From assembly GCF_028683135.1 (NCBI RefSeq), contig NZ_JAJUBB010000020.1, forward strand, positions 1-64,000: 64,000 nucleotides of DNA. The letters run 5' to 3'. A program made the translations under genes and the position numbers. The notes beneath the pieces were generated by a model, which saw nothing but the letters and a program-made list of their open reading frames with translations, did not search any database and was not told the DNA's origin. Positions 50,120 to 58,973 of this stretch are shown here, piece by piece; position 1 is the first letter of the stretch, and every line of letters begins with the position of its first letter. The stretch comes from Enterovibrio qingdaonensis (lineage in GTDB: Bacteria > Pseudomonadota > Gammaproteobacteria > Enterobacterales > Vibrionaceae).

Positions 50120-50205
50120 ATGCCTTTGATTGAATATATCCCTCGCCATAACCGCTATAATCGAGTGACAGGCGTGCAGACGCTTACGGTACAAGGAACT
50201 TCCTC

Positions 50206-50646
50206 ATGATTATTCGAGAAGGCACGCTGGCAGAAGCCGTGAGCGTGCTAGGCCAAATCGATGAATTTGCCCGTCAGGAAACGCTAGACACACTGAAAAA
50301 ACGTATTGGAGACAAGCCTTTTCTTGTGTTGGTTGCCGATCACGGTGGTGAGTTGTGTGGCGTCAAAATTGGCTACCAATTAGATGATGACTGTTTTTAT
50401 AGCTGGCTGGGCGGCGTGACCAAGAAAGGACGTCTTCGTGGTATCGCGCAAGGATTGTTGCATGCACAGGAACATTGGGTAGCCGCACATGGCTATGGGA
50501 GTATTCGCGTAAAGTCGAGAAACTGCTTTGCGGGCATGCTCTGTTTGCTGCTAAACAATCACTACCAAGTAGAACACCTCGAAAAGAAAGATTCGTTAGA
50601 CCAGTATCGGCTTCATTTTGTGAAGAAGATCACGTCAGATAAATAA
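50206..50646 (+). CDS. GNAT-family acetyltransferase
   Basis: The 146-aa protein has a GNAT-like layout, with the acetyl-CoA pyrophosphate loop near KGRLRGIAQGLLHAQEHW (about 78-95). The substrate is unknown. It stands alone between two terminated units (yhhQ and ryhB). Confidence 0.8.
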   Translation: MIIREGTLAEAVSVLGQIDEFARQETLDTLKKRIGDKPFLVLVADHGGELCGVKIGYQLDDDCFYSWLGGVTKKGRLRGIAQGLLHAQEHWVAAHGYGSIRVKSRNCFAGMLCLLLNNHYQVEHLEKKDSLDQYRLHFVKKITSDK

Positions 50647-50671
50647 AGTAACGGAAAAAGCAAAATTCAGC

Positions 50672-50700
50672 TTGTGAATGATAATGAGAATGATTATTGT
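50672..50700 (+). promoter_or_regulatory. ryhB promoter with Fur box
   Basis: GATAATGAGAATGATTATT (50680-50698) matches 16 of 19 bases of the Fur consensus. It lies between and over TTGTGA (50672-50677) and TATTGT (50695-50700), spaced 17 nt. Iron-loaded Fur would block transcription of the RNA that follows. Confidence 0.85.
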
Positions 50701-50706
50701 TTAATT

Positions 50707-50851
50707 GTTCAGCAGCGATACGCACTTTCTTCGCTACTGAACACACGACATTGCTCACATTGCTTCCAGTAAATGTTTTTGCATGAGACGTTAACGCAAG
50801 TTACGTTTTCAACTGATGCAGGCGACGCCCCCCAAAAGGCGTCGCTTTTTT
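50707..50851 (+). ncRNA. ryhB: Iron-responsive small RNA RyhB
   Basis: Positions 50744-50770 hold the RyhB core (CACGACATTGCTCACATTGC then TTCCAGT), identical to the E. coli RyhB seed region. A Fur box covers the promoter, and a strong terminator (GCGACGCC/GGCGTCGC then T run, 50822-50851) ends it. RyhB pairs with mRNAs of iron-using proteins with Hfq. The 5' end is estimated from the promoter and gives about 145 nt, longer than in E. coli, as expected for Vibrionaceae. Confidence 0.92.
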
Positions 50852-50861
50852 CTTTCCGGCG

Positions 50862-51518
50862 TTAAGCTAATTCCACTAACTTGGTGACAAGTTTGTTTAT
50901 CCCTGACGCGGCTTCGCTGACGGTTGTAGCCAACATATAGGCGGGGGTCGATAGTAAACGTCGGCTTTGATCGAAGACAAAATCATCCACAGGGCATTCG
51001 ATATGTTCTCCCCCCATGGCATTAAAGGCTGCGGCGGTGTCGGGATCATTGCCGATTGTACCTTTTGCGCCTGGGCCATAAACGGCAGGGATCAGAATGG
51101 GGGAAATGCAGATATAACCTGCAGGCTTATCTGCCCTCGCAAATGCCTTGCAGGCTTCAAGTAATTGCTCGTGGACCGCCATATCTGAGCCATTTAACGC
51201 ATAATCACTCAGGTTCTTCGCCACACCAAAGCCACCTGGCAATAATAGCGCGTCAAAATCGTCGGGGTTTAAGTTGGCCAGTGGTTGGATATTGCCTCGC
51301 GCGATGCGTGCGGCCTCATCAAGCACATTGCGTGTCTCGTCTGACGCTTCACCTGCACGGTGATTAATTACATGATGCTGGGTCACATCGGGAGCGAAGC
51401 AGTGCCAGCTTGCACCTGCTTGCTCAATAGCAAGAAGAGATAACACAGATTCGTGAATTTCTGCGCCATCATAAACCCCGCATCCAGAAAGAATTACAGC
51501 CACTTTTTTCATCTTCAT
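50862..51518 (-). CDS. elbB: Glyoxalase ElbB (isoprenoid-linked, DJ-1/PfpI family)
   Basis: The 218-aa protein has the DJ-1/PfpI fold with the ElbB pattern (VILSGCGVYDGAEIHE, LLPGGFGVAKNLS, the nucleophile-elbow Cys in AGYICISP). E. coli ElbB has been described as a glyoxalase and was linked to isoprenoid synthesis. A second ATG two codons in is possible. It is convergent with ryhB and divergent from polA. Confidence 0.92.
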   Translation of the reverse strand: MKMKKVAVILSGCGVYDGAEIHESVLSLLAIEQAGASWHCFAPDVTQHHVINHRAGEASDETRNVLDEAARIARGNIQPLANLNPDDFDALLLPGGFGVAKNLSDYALNGSDMAVHEQLLEACKAFARADKPAGYICISPILIPAVYGPGAKGTIGNDPDTAAAFNAMGGEHIECPVDDFVFDQSRRLLSTPAYMLATTVSEAASGINKLVTKLVELA

Positions 51519-52035
51519 GTCCTCATAGCATGGGTTGCTAAGTACGATAAAATTTCATGTTGTCGCTGGGTGAGTAGACAGAGTATGCATAAACAATCAC
51601 CAAATTACCGAAATTTTGTGCCTTGTGAGATCGAAGCCTAAAAGCGGTGATCAGGAAAAAATATCGAATAACTTGGTCTTTGAGAGAATTTCTTTTTCCA
51701 CAGTCAATGATCTATGATCGATCCTGATCACGATCAAGGTGCCGCGTTTAAGTCTATAAAAATAAAGGGTTTAATTTTGTGTTTTGAAATGAAAATCACG
51801 TTGATCTAAAACCATAAAAATAAATACCAACAAACTTATCCACAGACTTTATTGGATTAAACTGTGGTAGAAAATGATATTCACAGTGGAATTTGTTCTT
51901 TTATTGCGTTTTATCGCAGTCAGAAGAAAAGAAAGCCGCTTTATATCTCACACAGATATCACATCGTGGGTTAACAGTTATCGCGAGTCGTGGCATGCTT
52001 AGCCATCAATCCTTTTTCGGTTAGCTAATAACGTT
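51519..52035. other. elbB-polA intergenic region, GATC-dense with a DnaA box
   Basis: About 517 bases hold no supported gene. GATC occurs at 51629, 51649, 51709, 51716, 51720, 51726, 51732 and 51803, five of them within 27 bp. A perfect DnaA box TTATCCACA lies at 51836-51844, and TTTTCCACA (one mismatch) at 51694-51702. The rest is AT-rich. The polA promoter must lie here. Confidence 0.7.
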
Positions 52036-54828
52036 ATGGCGACGACTTCTGATAACCCGTTGATCCTGGTCGACGGCTCTTCTTACCTTTACCGCGCGTA
52101 TCACGCATCACCAAATTTGACCAACCCTAAGGGCGAACCGACAGGTGCTATTTATGGTGTGGTTAATATGCTTCGAAGCCTAGTAAAGCAGTACCCCCAA
52201 TCCAATGTGGCGGTGATCTTCGATGCGAAAGGCAAAACATTCCGTGATGATATGTATGCAGAGTACAAGGCAAATCGTCCACCAATGCCTGACGATCTTC
52301 GCGGTCAGATCGCGCCACTGCATCAGATCATAGAAGCTATGGGTTTCCCTATGTTGGTTATCGAAGGCGTAGAAGCTGATGACGTCATAGGTACGTTAGC
52401 GACGCAAGGCTCGCAAGCAGGCATGCCAATCCTTATCAGTACGGGCGACAAAGATATGGCCCAGCTGGTGGATGAGAACGTGACCCTTATTAACACCATG
52501 ACTAACGTCATCATGAACCCACAAGGTGTGCACGATAAATACGGCTTTGGCCCAGAGCATATCATCGACTATCTCGCACTGATGGGCGATAAAGTGGATA
52601 ACATTCCAGGTGTTCCTGGCGTTGGTGAGAAAACGGCTACTGCACTTATTGCCGGTATTGGTGGGTTGGAAGCACTGTTTGAAAACTTAGATAAAATTGC
52701 AGATCTTGGCTTTCGTGGTTCCAAAACCATGGCGAAGAAACTGGAAGATAACAAAGACAATGCATACCTCTCCTATCAGTTAGCGACCATCAAACTTGAC
52801 TGTGAACTGCCATTCAAACCGGAAGAGCTCGTTAACCGCAGTGCTGATAACGAGAAACTGGTAGAGCTGTTTACAGAGCTGAACTTCAAACGTTGGCTGG
52901 CAGAAGCGCAAAGCGGCAGTGCAGGTGTTGATGCGGTGGCAGAGCGTGCAACATCGGGTGCGAGTGCATCAGTGGCAGAAAAAGCGGCCGTGACATTTGA
53001 AGCTGCATCGATTGATCGCAGCCAGTACGAAACTATCTTGACCGAAGACGCGTTCCGCTCTTGGATGGATAAGCTGGATAAGGCAGACGTGGTCTCGTTT
53101 GATACCGAAACTGACAGCTTGGATTACATGGAAGCGAACTTGGTTGGTATTTCTTTTGCGGTTGCAGAAGGTGAAGCTGCTTATTTGCCGCTAACCCATG
53201 ACTATCTGGATGCGCCAAAGCAGCTTGATCGCGACTGGGTGCTAGCTGAAATGAAACCTTGGCTGGAAAACGCCGGCGCGCTGAAAGTGGGTCAAAACCT
53301 GAAGTACGATGCAAGTGTGTTGGCGCGCTACGACATCGCGATGAAAGGCATTGCTTATGACACTATGCTCGAATCATACGTGTTTAACAGTGTTGCAGGT
53401 AAGCATGACATGGACAGTTTGGCCATGCGTTACCTTCAACATAAGTGCATCAGCTTTGAAGAAATTGCAGGTAAAGGTAAAAAACAGCTGACCTTTAACC
53501 AAATAGAAATGGATCAGGCGTCACCGTATGCTGCGGAAGATGCTGACGTTACGTTGAGGCTGCACAATGTATTGATGGCGCATCTGAACGCCGATGAAAA
53601 ACTGAAAGTCATTTTCGAACAGTATGAAATGCCACTGGTTCCTGTGCTGTCACGAATGGAGCGTCACGGTGTTCTGATCAGTTCTGAGATGCTGGCTAAG
53701 CAGTCAAAAGAAATTGCAGTGCGCCTTGATGAATTGGAAAAACAGGCATTTGAATTGGCCGGTCAAGAATTTAATTTGAGCTCGCCAAAACAACTTCAGG
53801 CAATCTTGTTTGAAAAAATGGGACTGCCCGTCATTAAGAAAACGCCATCAGGCACGCCATCAACGAACGAAGAAGTGCTGCAAGAACTGGCACTTGATTA
53901 TCCATTGCCAAAATGCATTTTGGAATACCGCGGTTTGGCGAAGTTGAAGTCGACGTACACCGATAAATTGCCGAAGATGGTGAAACCCGCGACAGGTCGC
54001 GTTCATACGTCTTACCATCAAGCAGTGACCGCGACAGGGCGTTTGTCTTCAACGGATCCTAACCTTCAGAATATTCCTATTCGTAATGAAGAAGGGCGTC
54101 GAATTCGTCAGGCATTTATTGCGCCTGCAGGCAAAACCATTCTGGCGGTCGACTATTCGCAAATTGAACTGCGTATCATGGCGCATTTGTCGGGCGACGA
54201 GGCGTTGATCGATGCTTTCCGACATGGCAAAGATATTCACAGTGCGACCGCAGCGGAAGTCATGGGTATTGATATTACCGATGTGACATCGGAAATGCGC
54301 CGCCGCGCAAAAGCCATCAACTTCGGTCTGATCTATGGCATGAGTGCGTTTGGTTTGGCGAAGCAACTCGGCATTCCTCGTGGTGAAGCACAGCAATACA
54401 TGGACCGTTACTTTGAACGTTACCCTGGTGTTCGACAGTACATGGAATCGACTCGCCTTCAAGCTTCTGAGCAAGGCTATGTTGAGACGATATTCGGACG
54501 TCGCCTTCAGTTACCAGAAATCAAATCGAGCAATGGTATGCGTCGTAAAGCAGCAGAGCGTGCAGCGATCAATGCGCCAATGCAGGGGACGGCGGCGGAT
54601 ATTATCAAACGCGCTATGATCCTCGTTGATGCGTGGATTCAGCAGCAGCCTGAAGGGCATGTGTCATTGATCATGCAAGTACACGATGAATTGGTTCTGG
54701 AAGTAGATACCGAACATCTAACGGTTATTGAGCAACAGGTTTGTAAGCTGATGGAGTCGGCGGCATTGCTTGAAGTTCCCCTAGTTGCTGAGTCTGGAAG
54801 CGGTGAAAACTGGGACCAAGCGCATTAA
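52036..54828 (+). CDS. polA: DNA polymerase I PolA
   Basis: The 930-aa enzyme removes RNA primers and fills gaps. The 5'-3' exonuclease (1-about 290) has DGSSYLYRA and [18 protein letters not shown]; the 3'-5' exonuclease (about 325-520) keeps FDTETDS (near 354), so proofreading should be active; the polymerase has VDYSQIELR (near 704), the O helix [14 protein letters not shown] and VHDELVLEV (near 882). A terminator and the Spot 42 gene follow. Confidence 0.98.
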   Translation: MATTSDNPLILVDGSSYLYRAYHASPNLTNPKGEPTGAIYGVVNMLRSLVKQYPQSNVAVIFDAKGKTFRDDMYAEYKANRPPMPDDLRGQIAPLHQIIEAMGFPMLVIEGVEADDVIGTLATQGSQAGMPILISTGDKDMAQLVDENVTLINTMTNVIMNPQGVHDKYGFGPEHIIDYLALMGDKVDNIPGVPGVGEKTATALIAGIGGLEALFENLDKIADLGFRGSKTMAKKLEDNKDNAYLSYQLATIKLDCELPFKPEELVNRSADNEKLVELFTELNFKRWLAEAQSGSAGVDAVAERATSGASASVAEKAAVTFEAASIDRSQYETILTEDAFRSWMDKLDKADVVSFDTETDSLDYMEANLVGISFAVAEGEAAYLPLTHDYLDAPKQLDRDWVLAEMKPWLENAGALKVGQNLKYDASVLARYDIAMKGIAYDTMLESYVFNSVAGKHDMDSLAMRYLQHKCISFEEIAGKGKKQLTFNQIEMDQASPYAAEDADVTLRLHNVLMAHLNADEKLKVIFEQYEMPLVPVLSRMERHGVLISSEMLAKQSKEIAVRLDELEKQAFELAGQEFNLSSPKQLQAILFEKMGLPVIKKTPSGTPSTNEEVLQELALDYPLPKCILEYRGLAKLKSTYTDKLPKMVKPATGRVHTSYHQAVTATGRLSSTDPNLQNIPIRNEEGRRIRQAFIAPAGKTILAVDYSQIELRIMAHLSGDEALIDAFRHGKDIHSATAAEVMGIDITDVTSEMRRRAKAINFGLIYGMSAFGLAKQLGIPRGEAQQYMDRYFERYPGVRQYMESTRLQASEQGYVETIFGRRLQLPEIKSSNGMRRKAAERAAINAPMQGTAADIIKRAMILVDAWIQQQPEGHVSLIMQVHDELVLEVDTEHLTVIEQQVCKLMESAALLEVPLVAESGSGENWDQAH

Positions 54829-54880
54829 TTCGTACTCTTGAGCGCGACTTGAATCACATAAGTACTTAAATTTCATAGCG

Positions 54881-54908
54881 AAAAAAGCCCGTCAAAACGG
54901 GCTTTTTT
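54881..54908 (+). terminator. Terminator after polA
   Basis: AAAAAAGCCCGT-CAAA-ACGGGCTTTTTT, about 50 nt after the polA stop. Confidence 0.88.
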
Positions 54909-55009
54909 ATTGCCTGCCCACAGTCGAAAGAATACAAAATCGATAAAATTGTGAAAAAAAACTACGTAAAGGGTTTTCTTAATCGGCCATTTGATATACA
55001 GTTAATGAC

Positions 55010-55117
55010 GTAGGGTACAGAGGTAAGATGTTCTATCTTTCAGACCTTTTGTTTCACGTTATTGGATTTAGCTGATTCAGCAGCCCCGGTCGACGATTGT
55101 CGGCCGGGGCATTTTTT
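55010..55117 (+). ncRNA. spf: Spot 42 small RNA
   Basis: The 5' segment GTAGGGTACAGAGGTAAGAT and the next 20 bases are the same as E. coli Spot 42, and the 3' end forms a terminator (CCCCGGTCGAC/GTCGGCCGGGG with T run). It lies after polA, its usual place. Spot 42 pairs with catabolic mRNAs such as galK, and in E. coli is repressed by CRP-cAMP. A TGTGA half-site lies near 54949 and may be part of a CRP site; this is weak. Confidence 0.95.
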
Positions 55118-55248
55118 ATGCATAAAATCCGAGTCACCAAACTCTCTTTTTTCTATTATATTATCCATTTAAAACAGTTACTTATACTGCACCTCTTGTC
55201 GTCCGTTGTATTTTGTTACCTTTTATTAGAGTAATTACTTTAATTTGA

Positions 55249-55271
55249 TGGTCATGGCGTTATAATGACCA
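55249..55271. promoter_or_regulatory. -10 element inside a palindromic operator-like site
   Basis: TGGTCAT (55249-55255) and ATGACCA (55265-55271) are perfect inverted 7-mers separated by 9 nt, and TATAAT (55261-55266) lies within. A dimeric regulator bound here would cover the -10. No clear -35 is seen. Confidence 0.4.
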
Positions 55272-55272
55272 C

Positions 55273-55374
55273 TGCTTCTTGTTCTTAATGTGTTTAGGTG
55301 GCTTGTCACTACTTTCTGACATGCGATCACACGTTGTTTCTGACCGATTTGAATCTTCAAATCGGTTTTTTTTT
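55273..55374 (+). ncRNA. Candidate small RNA 1 downstream of spf
   Basis: The proposed RNA runs from just after TATAAT (55261-55266) to a strong terminator with perfect 11-bp arms (ACCGATTTGAA, 55343-55353, and TTCAAATCGGT, 55356-55366) and nine T residues. No reading frame with a ribosome site is seen in it. I do not recognise it as a known small RNA. The 5' end is an estimate. Confidence 0.5.
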
Positions 55375-55538
55375 GCCCGCTTCTTTCTGTAATTCAATTC
55401 CAAACACTTTGTCATGAAATAACATGTAGCAAACTTGATATTTATTGATAAAAAATAAGTTCAACATTGACCGAAAAAAAACAAAATGATCAGAGGGTTA
55501 GTTTTGACGGTTGTTTTGACGCTAGGGATAAGAGAGAA

Positions 55539-55663
55539 AAATCAAATAAGGAAAGTGGGGGCAAACTTGCGGGGTTGGAAAAGATCACTGACACTCAGAG
55601 TATAACGACTAAAACAAACCTCCTATTTCTCTCCCGTTACCCCACCCATGAGGTGGGGTTTTT
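55539..55663 (+). ncRNA. Candidate small RNA 2 before engB
   Basis: TTGACG (55504-55509) and GATAAG (55527-55532) are spaced 17 nt, and a terminator (ACCCCACC/GGTGGGGT then T run, 55639-55663) lies about 125 nt on. The interval contains G-rich (GGGGGC, GGGG) and C-rich (CCTCC) stretches that could pair with mRNAs. A possible 82-codon frame crosses it but runs through the terminator, so I favour RNA. Not recognised. Confidence 0.4.
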
Positions 55664-55697
55664 ATTTCCGGGAGGAAAAAGTCGAAAGCGTTATAGG

Positions 55698-56363
55698 TTA
55701 CGCATCAGTCTCTGAATTGTTGTCTTCAGTTCCTTCTGCGTCTTCGATCACGCCCTCAAGCGGCGGGAAATACCAGCCATCCATCTTCTTACGAAGTTTG
55801 TCGACGCCAATACCTTTTAATGATGAGTAAAGCTCGACTTCAACGTCACCGCCGAAATCTTTGGCAGCTTCGCGTACTTTCTGCAATTCTGCTTTACGTG
55901 CGCCACTTTTCAGTTTGTCACATTTGGTTAGCAGGGCCAGAACGGGCAGGTTGCTATCTACCGCCCAAAAGATTAAGTCTTGATCTAGCTCTTTCAGTGG
56001 GTGGCGAATATCCATCAATACCACCAAACCTTTCAGTTGCTGGCGTTTTTGTAGGTATTCACCCAGAGATTTTTGCCATTTTTTCTTCATTTCCAGAGGT
56101 ACTTGCGCGAATCCGTACCCAGGAAGGTCAACAATATGGCATCCCTCATCGACCTGGAACAGGTTGATCAATTGTGTGCGACCCGGCGTTTTACTGGTTT
56201 TAACTAGACTTTTATTGTCACACAATCTATTGATTGAACTAGACTTACCTGCATTGGAACGACCCGCAAAGGCAACTTCGATGCCTGTGTCAGCTGGCAG
56301 TGCACGAATATCGGGTGCACTGGTGATAAAGTGGGTCTTGCGATAGTTGAGTGAAGGATTCAC
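55698..56363 (-). CDS. engB: Ribosome biogenesis GTPase EngB (YsxC/YihA)
   Basis: The 221-aa GTPase helps assemble the large ribosomal subunit. G1 GRSNAGKSS (about 32-40), G3 DLPGYG, G4 TKCDK and the [10 protein letters not shown] switch region are all present. The C-terminal acidic tail ([15 protein letters not shown]) is longer than in E. coli. It is divergent from the cytochrome c4 gene. Confidence 0.96.
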   Translation of the reverse strand: MNPSLNYRKTHFITSAPDIRALPADTGIEVAFAGRSNAGKSSSINRLCDNKSLVKTSKTPGRTQLINLFQVDEGCHIVDLPGYGFAQVPLEMKKKWQKSLGEYLQKRQQLKGLVVLMDIRHPLKELDQDLIFWAVDSNLPVLALLTKCDKLKSGARKAELQKVREAAKDFGGDVEVELYSSLKGIGVDKLRKKMDGWYFPPLEGVIEDAEGTEDNNSETDA

Positions 56364-56512
56364 TGTTAACTCCGTCTCGACTTTATGTAGTCGACTGATT
56401 ACTTTTATGTGAAATTGTGTAAAATGACCGTGCTCGGTTTTTGCTCAACGATTGTATCACGATGACGTGAGCACCGTGGTATTGGAAGCTTGATAATTAT
56501 AAACGGAATGTC

Positions 56513-57130
56513 ATGAAGAAATTAGCGCTACTACTCAGCTTACTCGCGAGTTTTACCGCCTATGCGCAGGGAGATGCAGAAGCAGGTAAAGCAAAATCAG
56601 TCACTTGCGCCGCATGTCACAGTGCTGACGGCAACAGTCTTATTGCTGCAAACCCCGTGTTGGCAGGCCAGCACGAAAAATATTTATTTAAGCAGCTAAA
56701 AGAATTTAAGCTCGGTATGGAAACTGGCGGCGAACAAGGTCGTTACAATGCCGTGATGGCAGGAATGGTTGCACCTTTGTCTGAACAAGACATGGCGGAC
56801 TTGGCGGCGTTTTATGCCACACAAACCGCAAAAGCGGGTTCAACGCCTGAGTCATCGATTGAGGTTGGTGAAGAGCTTTATCTTGCTGGCGACAAAGAGC
56901 GCGGGATTGCAGCATGTATTGCTTGTCACGGTCCTCGAGGTAACGGAACCGCGTTGTCTGGTTTCCCTAAAATTTCTGGTCAGCATGCAGAGTACGTGCA
57001 AACCCAGCTTGTTATGTTCCGTGATGGCGTGCGTAACAACGACCTCAATGGCATGATGCAAATTGTGGCCTCAAAACTGACCGACAAAGAAATCGAAGCC
57101 ATTTCTCAATATGTCGGTGGTCTGCATTAA
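56513..57130 (+). CDS. Diheme cytochrome c4
   Basis: The 205-aa protein has a signal peptide (about 1-18, cut after AYA) and two heme c sites, CAACH (32-36) and CIACH (135-139), each in a class I cytochrome c domain; axial Met are in NAVMAGM and LNGMMQI regions. Cytochrome c4 carries electrons in the periplasm to terminal oxidases. It has its own terminator. Confidence 0.94.
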   Translation: MKKLALLLSLLASFTAYAQGDAEAGKAKSVTCAACHSADGNSLIAANPVLAGQHEKYLFKQLKEFKLGMETGGEQGRYNAVMAGMVAPLSEQDMADLAAFYATQTAKAGSTPESSIEVGEELYLAGDKERGIAACIACHGPRGNGTALSGFPKISGQHAEYVQTQLVMFRDGVRNNDLNGMMQIVASKLTDKEIEAISQYVGGLH

Positions 57131-57160
57131 GCCAATCGCTTATCAGTGAACATCTTATTA

Positions 57161-57186
57161 AAAAGGCAGCTACGCTGCCTTTTTGC
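57161..57186 (+). terminator. Terminator after cytochrome c4
   Basis: AAAAGGCAGC-TAC-GCTGCCTTTTT stem with a T run. Confidence 0.85.
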
Positions 57187-57381
57187 ATTCTATATGCCTA
57201 TTTTTCCCTGCTATTTGTAAGCGATCAGCCATTTCGTTAGAAGAAACTTGCCCGAAAACTTGTTGGTTTTTGATTTTTTGGCCTATCTTTCATAGAGATA
57301 AAGCATACATATATAAACGTCATGTCTGAATTGTGATGCATCGCCTGTTTTCTGTTTATCGAACGCGTAAACTTATTTGAG

Positions 57382-57729
57382 TCGACAGGGAAAAGGACAA
57401 TCAGGACGATATCGCAGGGTTGCGGTAAGGATGCAAACGGATTTTGGCGTTGGAACGCCTCAGTGATCAGGACAGATCGTTGTCGGGATGACACAGTGTG
57501 TGAAGGATTCATGCATAAGGACACCTTCTCGGATGAAGGAAAGGACACACACCAGGATGGTGACGAAGACAGGATGTTGTGAGTAGATAACTCAAATAAA
57601 AAATGGCAGGACGCCTTATTACAAAAGGATAATTGTTCACCGGGATGTGGTGTTGCTGTTAGGGATGAAAACGGTAAATACCGTTCTTTGGAACGCTATA
57701 GAGCGACAGGCTTTGCCTGTCGCTTTTTT
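57382..57729 (+). ncRNA. CsrB/CsrC-family regulatory RNA
   Basis: This 350-nt non-coding stretch has 20 GGA motifs, mostly as AGGA or GGGA, many in the loops of short hairpins, and ends in a strong terminator (GCGACAGGC-TTT-GCCTGTCGC with T run, 57703-57729). That is the layout of RNAs that bind and sequester the translation regulator CsrA. It lies near engB and yihI, as csrC does in E. coli. A TGTAAG at 57216 could be half of an upstream UvrY/VarA site. The 5' end is approximate, and which Csr RNA it is cannot be told. Confidence 0.88.
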
Positions 57730-57783
57730 CTTATTCAGCTTTCTGTTACATTTCCGCCATTCAATTTGGTGCAGAAATCCCCA

Positions 57784-58431
57784 ATGAGTCTAAATTGCCC
57801 GCTTTGCCAATCGACACAGGTTGTCGATTTCGAGCAGGACAAACGCCGTCGTTATTTCCGTTGTCAGCCTTGTTCGCTGGTTTTTGCTGATCCAGATTGT
57901 CAGTTGCCACCGGAAGACGAAAAAGCGGTTTACGATCAACATGAGAACAATGTTGAAGATGAACGCTATCGCGCTTTTCTCGATCGCTTGGCAACACCTC
58001 TGATGCAAAAGCTCGGTGAGGGCGTTTTTCAAGGGTTAGACTTTGGGTGTGGTCCTGGTCCAGCGTTAGCAGCAATGCTGACCGAAGCAGGTTACAATAT
58101 GACCGTGTATGATCCTTATTTCGCGCCCGATGCGACCGCATTGGAAAAGACATACGATTTTGTCACTTGCACTGAAGCTATTGAACACTTTTACATGCCT
58201 CACAAGGAATGGAGACTGTTGTTGAGTTTGGTGAAACCTGGAGGCTGGATGGCTTTTATGACCAAGCTCGTGATCGATGCTGATGCTTTTAAAAGCTGGC
58301 ATTACAAAAACGACCCAACCCACGTGAGCTTCTTCAGTCGCGAAACGTTTAGCTACTTAGCAGACCGTGATGGTCTTGACGTGGACTTTGTTGGTAACGA
58401 CGTAATTTTACTGAGGAAGAGAAACGAATGA
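57784..58431 (+). CDS. Class I SAM-dependent methyltransferase with zinc ribbon
   Basis: The 215-aa protein begins with a zinc ribbon (CPLC at 5-8, CQPC near 27-30) and continues as a SAM methyltransferase with motif I GLDFGCGPGPALA (about 82-94). Substrate unknown. ATG at 57784 (MSLNCPLC) keeps the ribbon whole; an earlier frame opening at 57688 lies inside the Csr-type RNA. It overlaps yihI by 4 nt. Confidence 0.85.
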   Translation: MSLNCPLCQSTQVVDFEQDKRRRYFRCQPCSLVFADPDCQLPPEDEKAVYDQHENNVEDERYRAFLDRLATPLMQKLGEGVFQGLDFGCGPGPALAAMLTEAGYNMTVYDPYFAPDATALEKTYDFVTCTEAIEHFYMPHKEWRLLLSLVKPGGWMAFMTKLVIDADAFKSWHYKNDPTHVSFFSRETFSYLADRDGLDVDFVGNDVILLRKRNE

Positions 58432-58973
58432 CACGCAAGAAAAAAGGCCGCAAAGTTGGCTCTGAAGGGCCAGCACAATACGCTGATAAATCACTGAACC
58501 GTGAAGACGTAGCCGCAATGGCGCGTAAGCGTAAAAACAAACGTAAAGGTTTGAAAGCTGGTTCTCGTCATTCTGGTGGTAAAGAAGAACAACAGCGCTT
58601 AGCACAACAGCAACGCGATCCACGTCTTGGCAGCAAAAAGCCAATTCAGCTTGTTGTCGAAGCGAAACCGCATCCTAAATCTGCCGCTGCGAAAAAAGCA
58701 CGCAAACTGAGTGCTGCGCAGGAGTTGGAGATGTTGGAAAATGATGCGCAACTCACTGTGCTTCTTGATCGTATTGAAAACGGTGAGAAGCTGGGTGCTG
58801 GCCTGCAGTCATACGTCGATGAAAAACTCGACCGTATCGAAGTGTTGATGAAACAGCTTGGTCTTTTTGATGACGAAGAAGAAGAAGTTGTAGAGGCACC
58901 GAAAAAATCGAAACGCCGTGGCGATGATGATTTGTTGGCGGAGTTTGAAAACTTCAAATTTGATCAGGAGTAA
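58428..58973 (+). CDS. yihI: Der GTPase-activating protein YihI
   Basis: The 181-aa protein is highly charged: a basic N-terminal half with KKKGRKVGSEG and RKRKNKRKGLKAGSRH, then an acidic C-terminal half ending in LLAEFENFKFDQE. YihI stimulates the GTPase Der and so tunes large-subunit assembly. It overlaps the methyltransferase gene and is followed directly by a DUF2489 gene. Confidence 0.92.
   Translation: MTRKKKGRKVGSEGPAQYADKSLNREDVAAMARKRKNKRKGLKAGSRHSGGKEEQQRLAQQQRDPRLGSKKPIQLVVEAKPHPKSAAAKKARKLSAAQELEMLENDAQLTVLLDRIENGEKLGAGLQSYVDEKLDRIEVLMKQLGLFDDEEEEVVEAPKKSKRRGDDDLLAEFENFKFDQE

Larger units (their letters stand above)
55118..55697. other. spf-engB intergenic region with two orphan terminators
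   Basis: About 580 bases without a convincing protein gene. Two strong plus-strand terminators (55343-55374 and 55639-55663) have no coding gene before them, since spf has its own terminator and engB runs the other way. Each has a promoter-like sequence about 100 nt upstream. These are listed as candidate small RNAs. Confidence 0.6.

Noticed and set aside
51453-51641. A 62-codon plus-strand frame at the elbB start
   Set aside because: Half of it is antisense to elbB, and it has no ribosome site.
51519-52035. Chromosomal origin of replication
   Set aside because: The GATC cluster and DnaA box recall an origin, but there is only one perfect box, no set of AT-rich 13-mers that I can name, and the neighbours are not gidA, mioC, dnaA or rctB. 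I keep it as a finding, not as an origin.
55467-55715. An 82-codon plus-strand frame between spf and engB
   Set aside because: It runs through a strong terminator and into the antisense of engB, and its start codon is not well placed behind a ribosome site. A non-coding RNA explains the region better.
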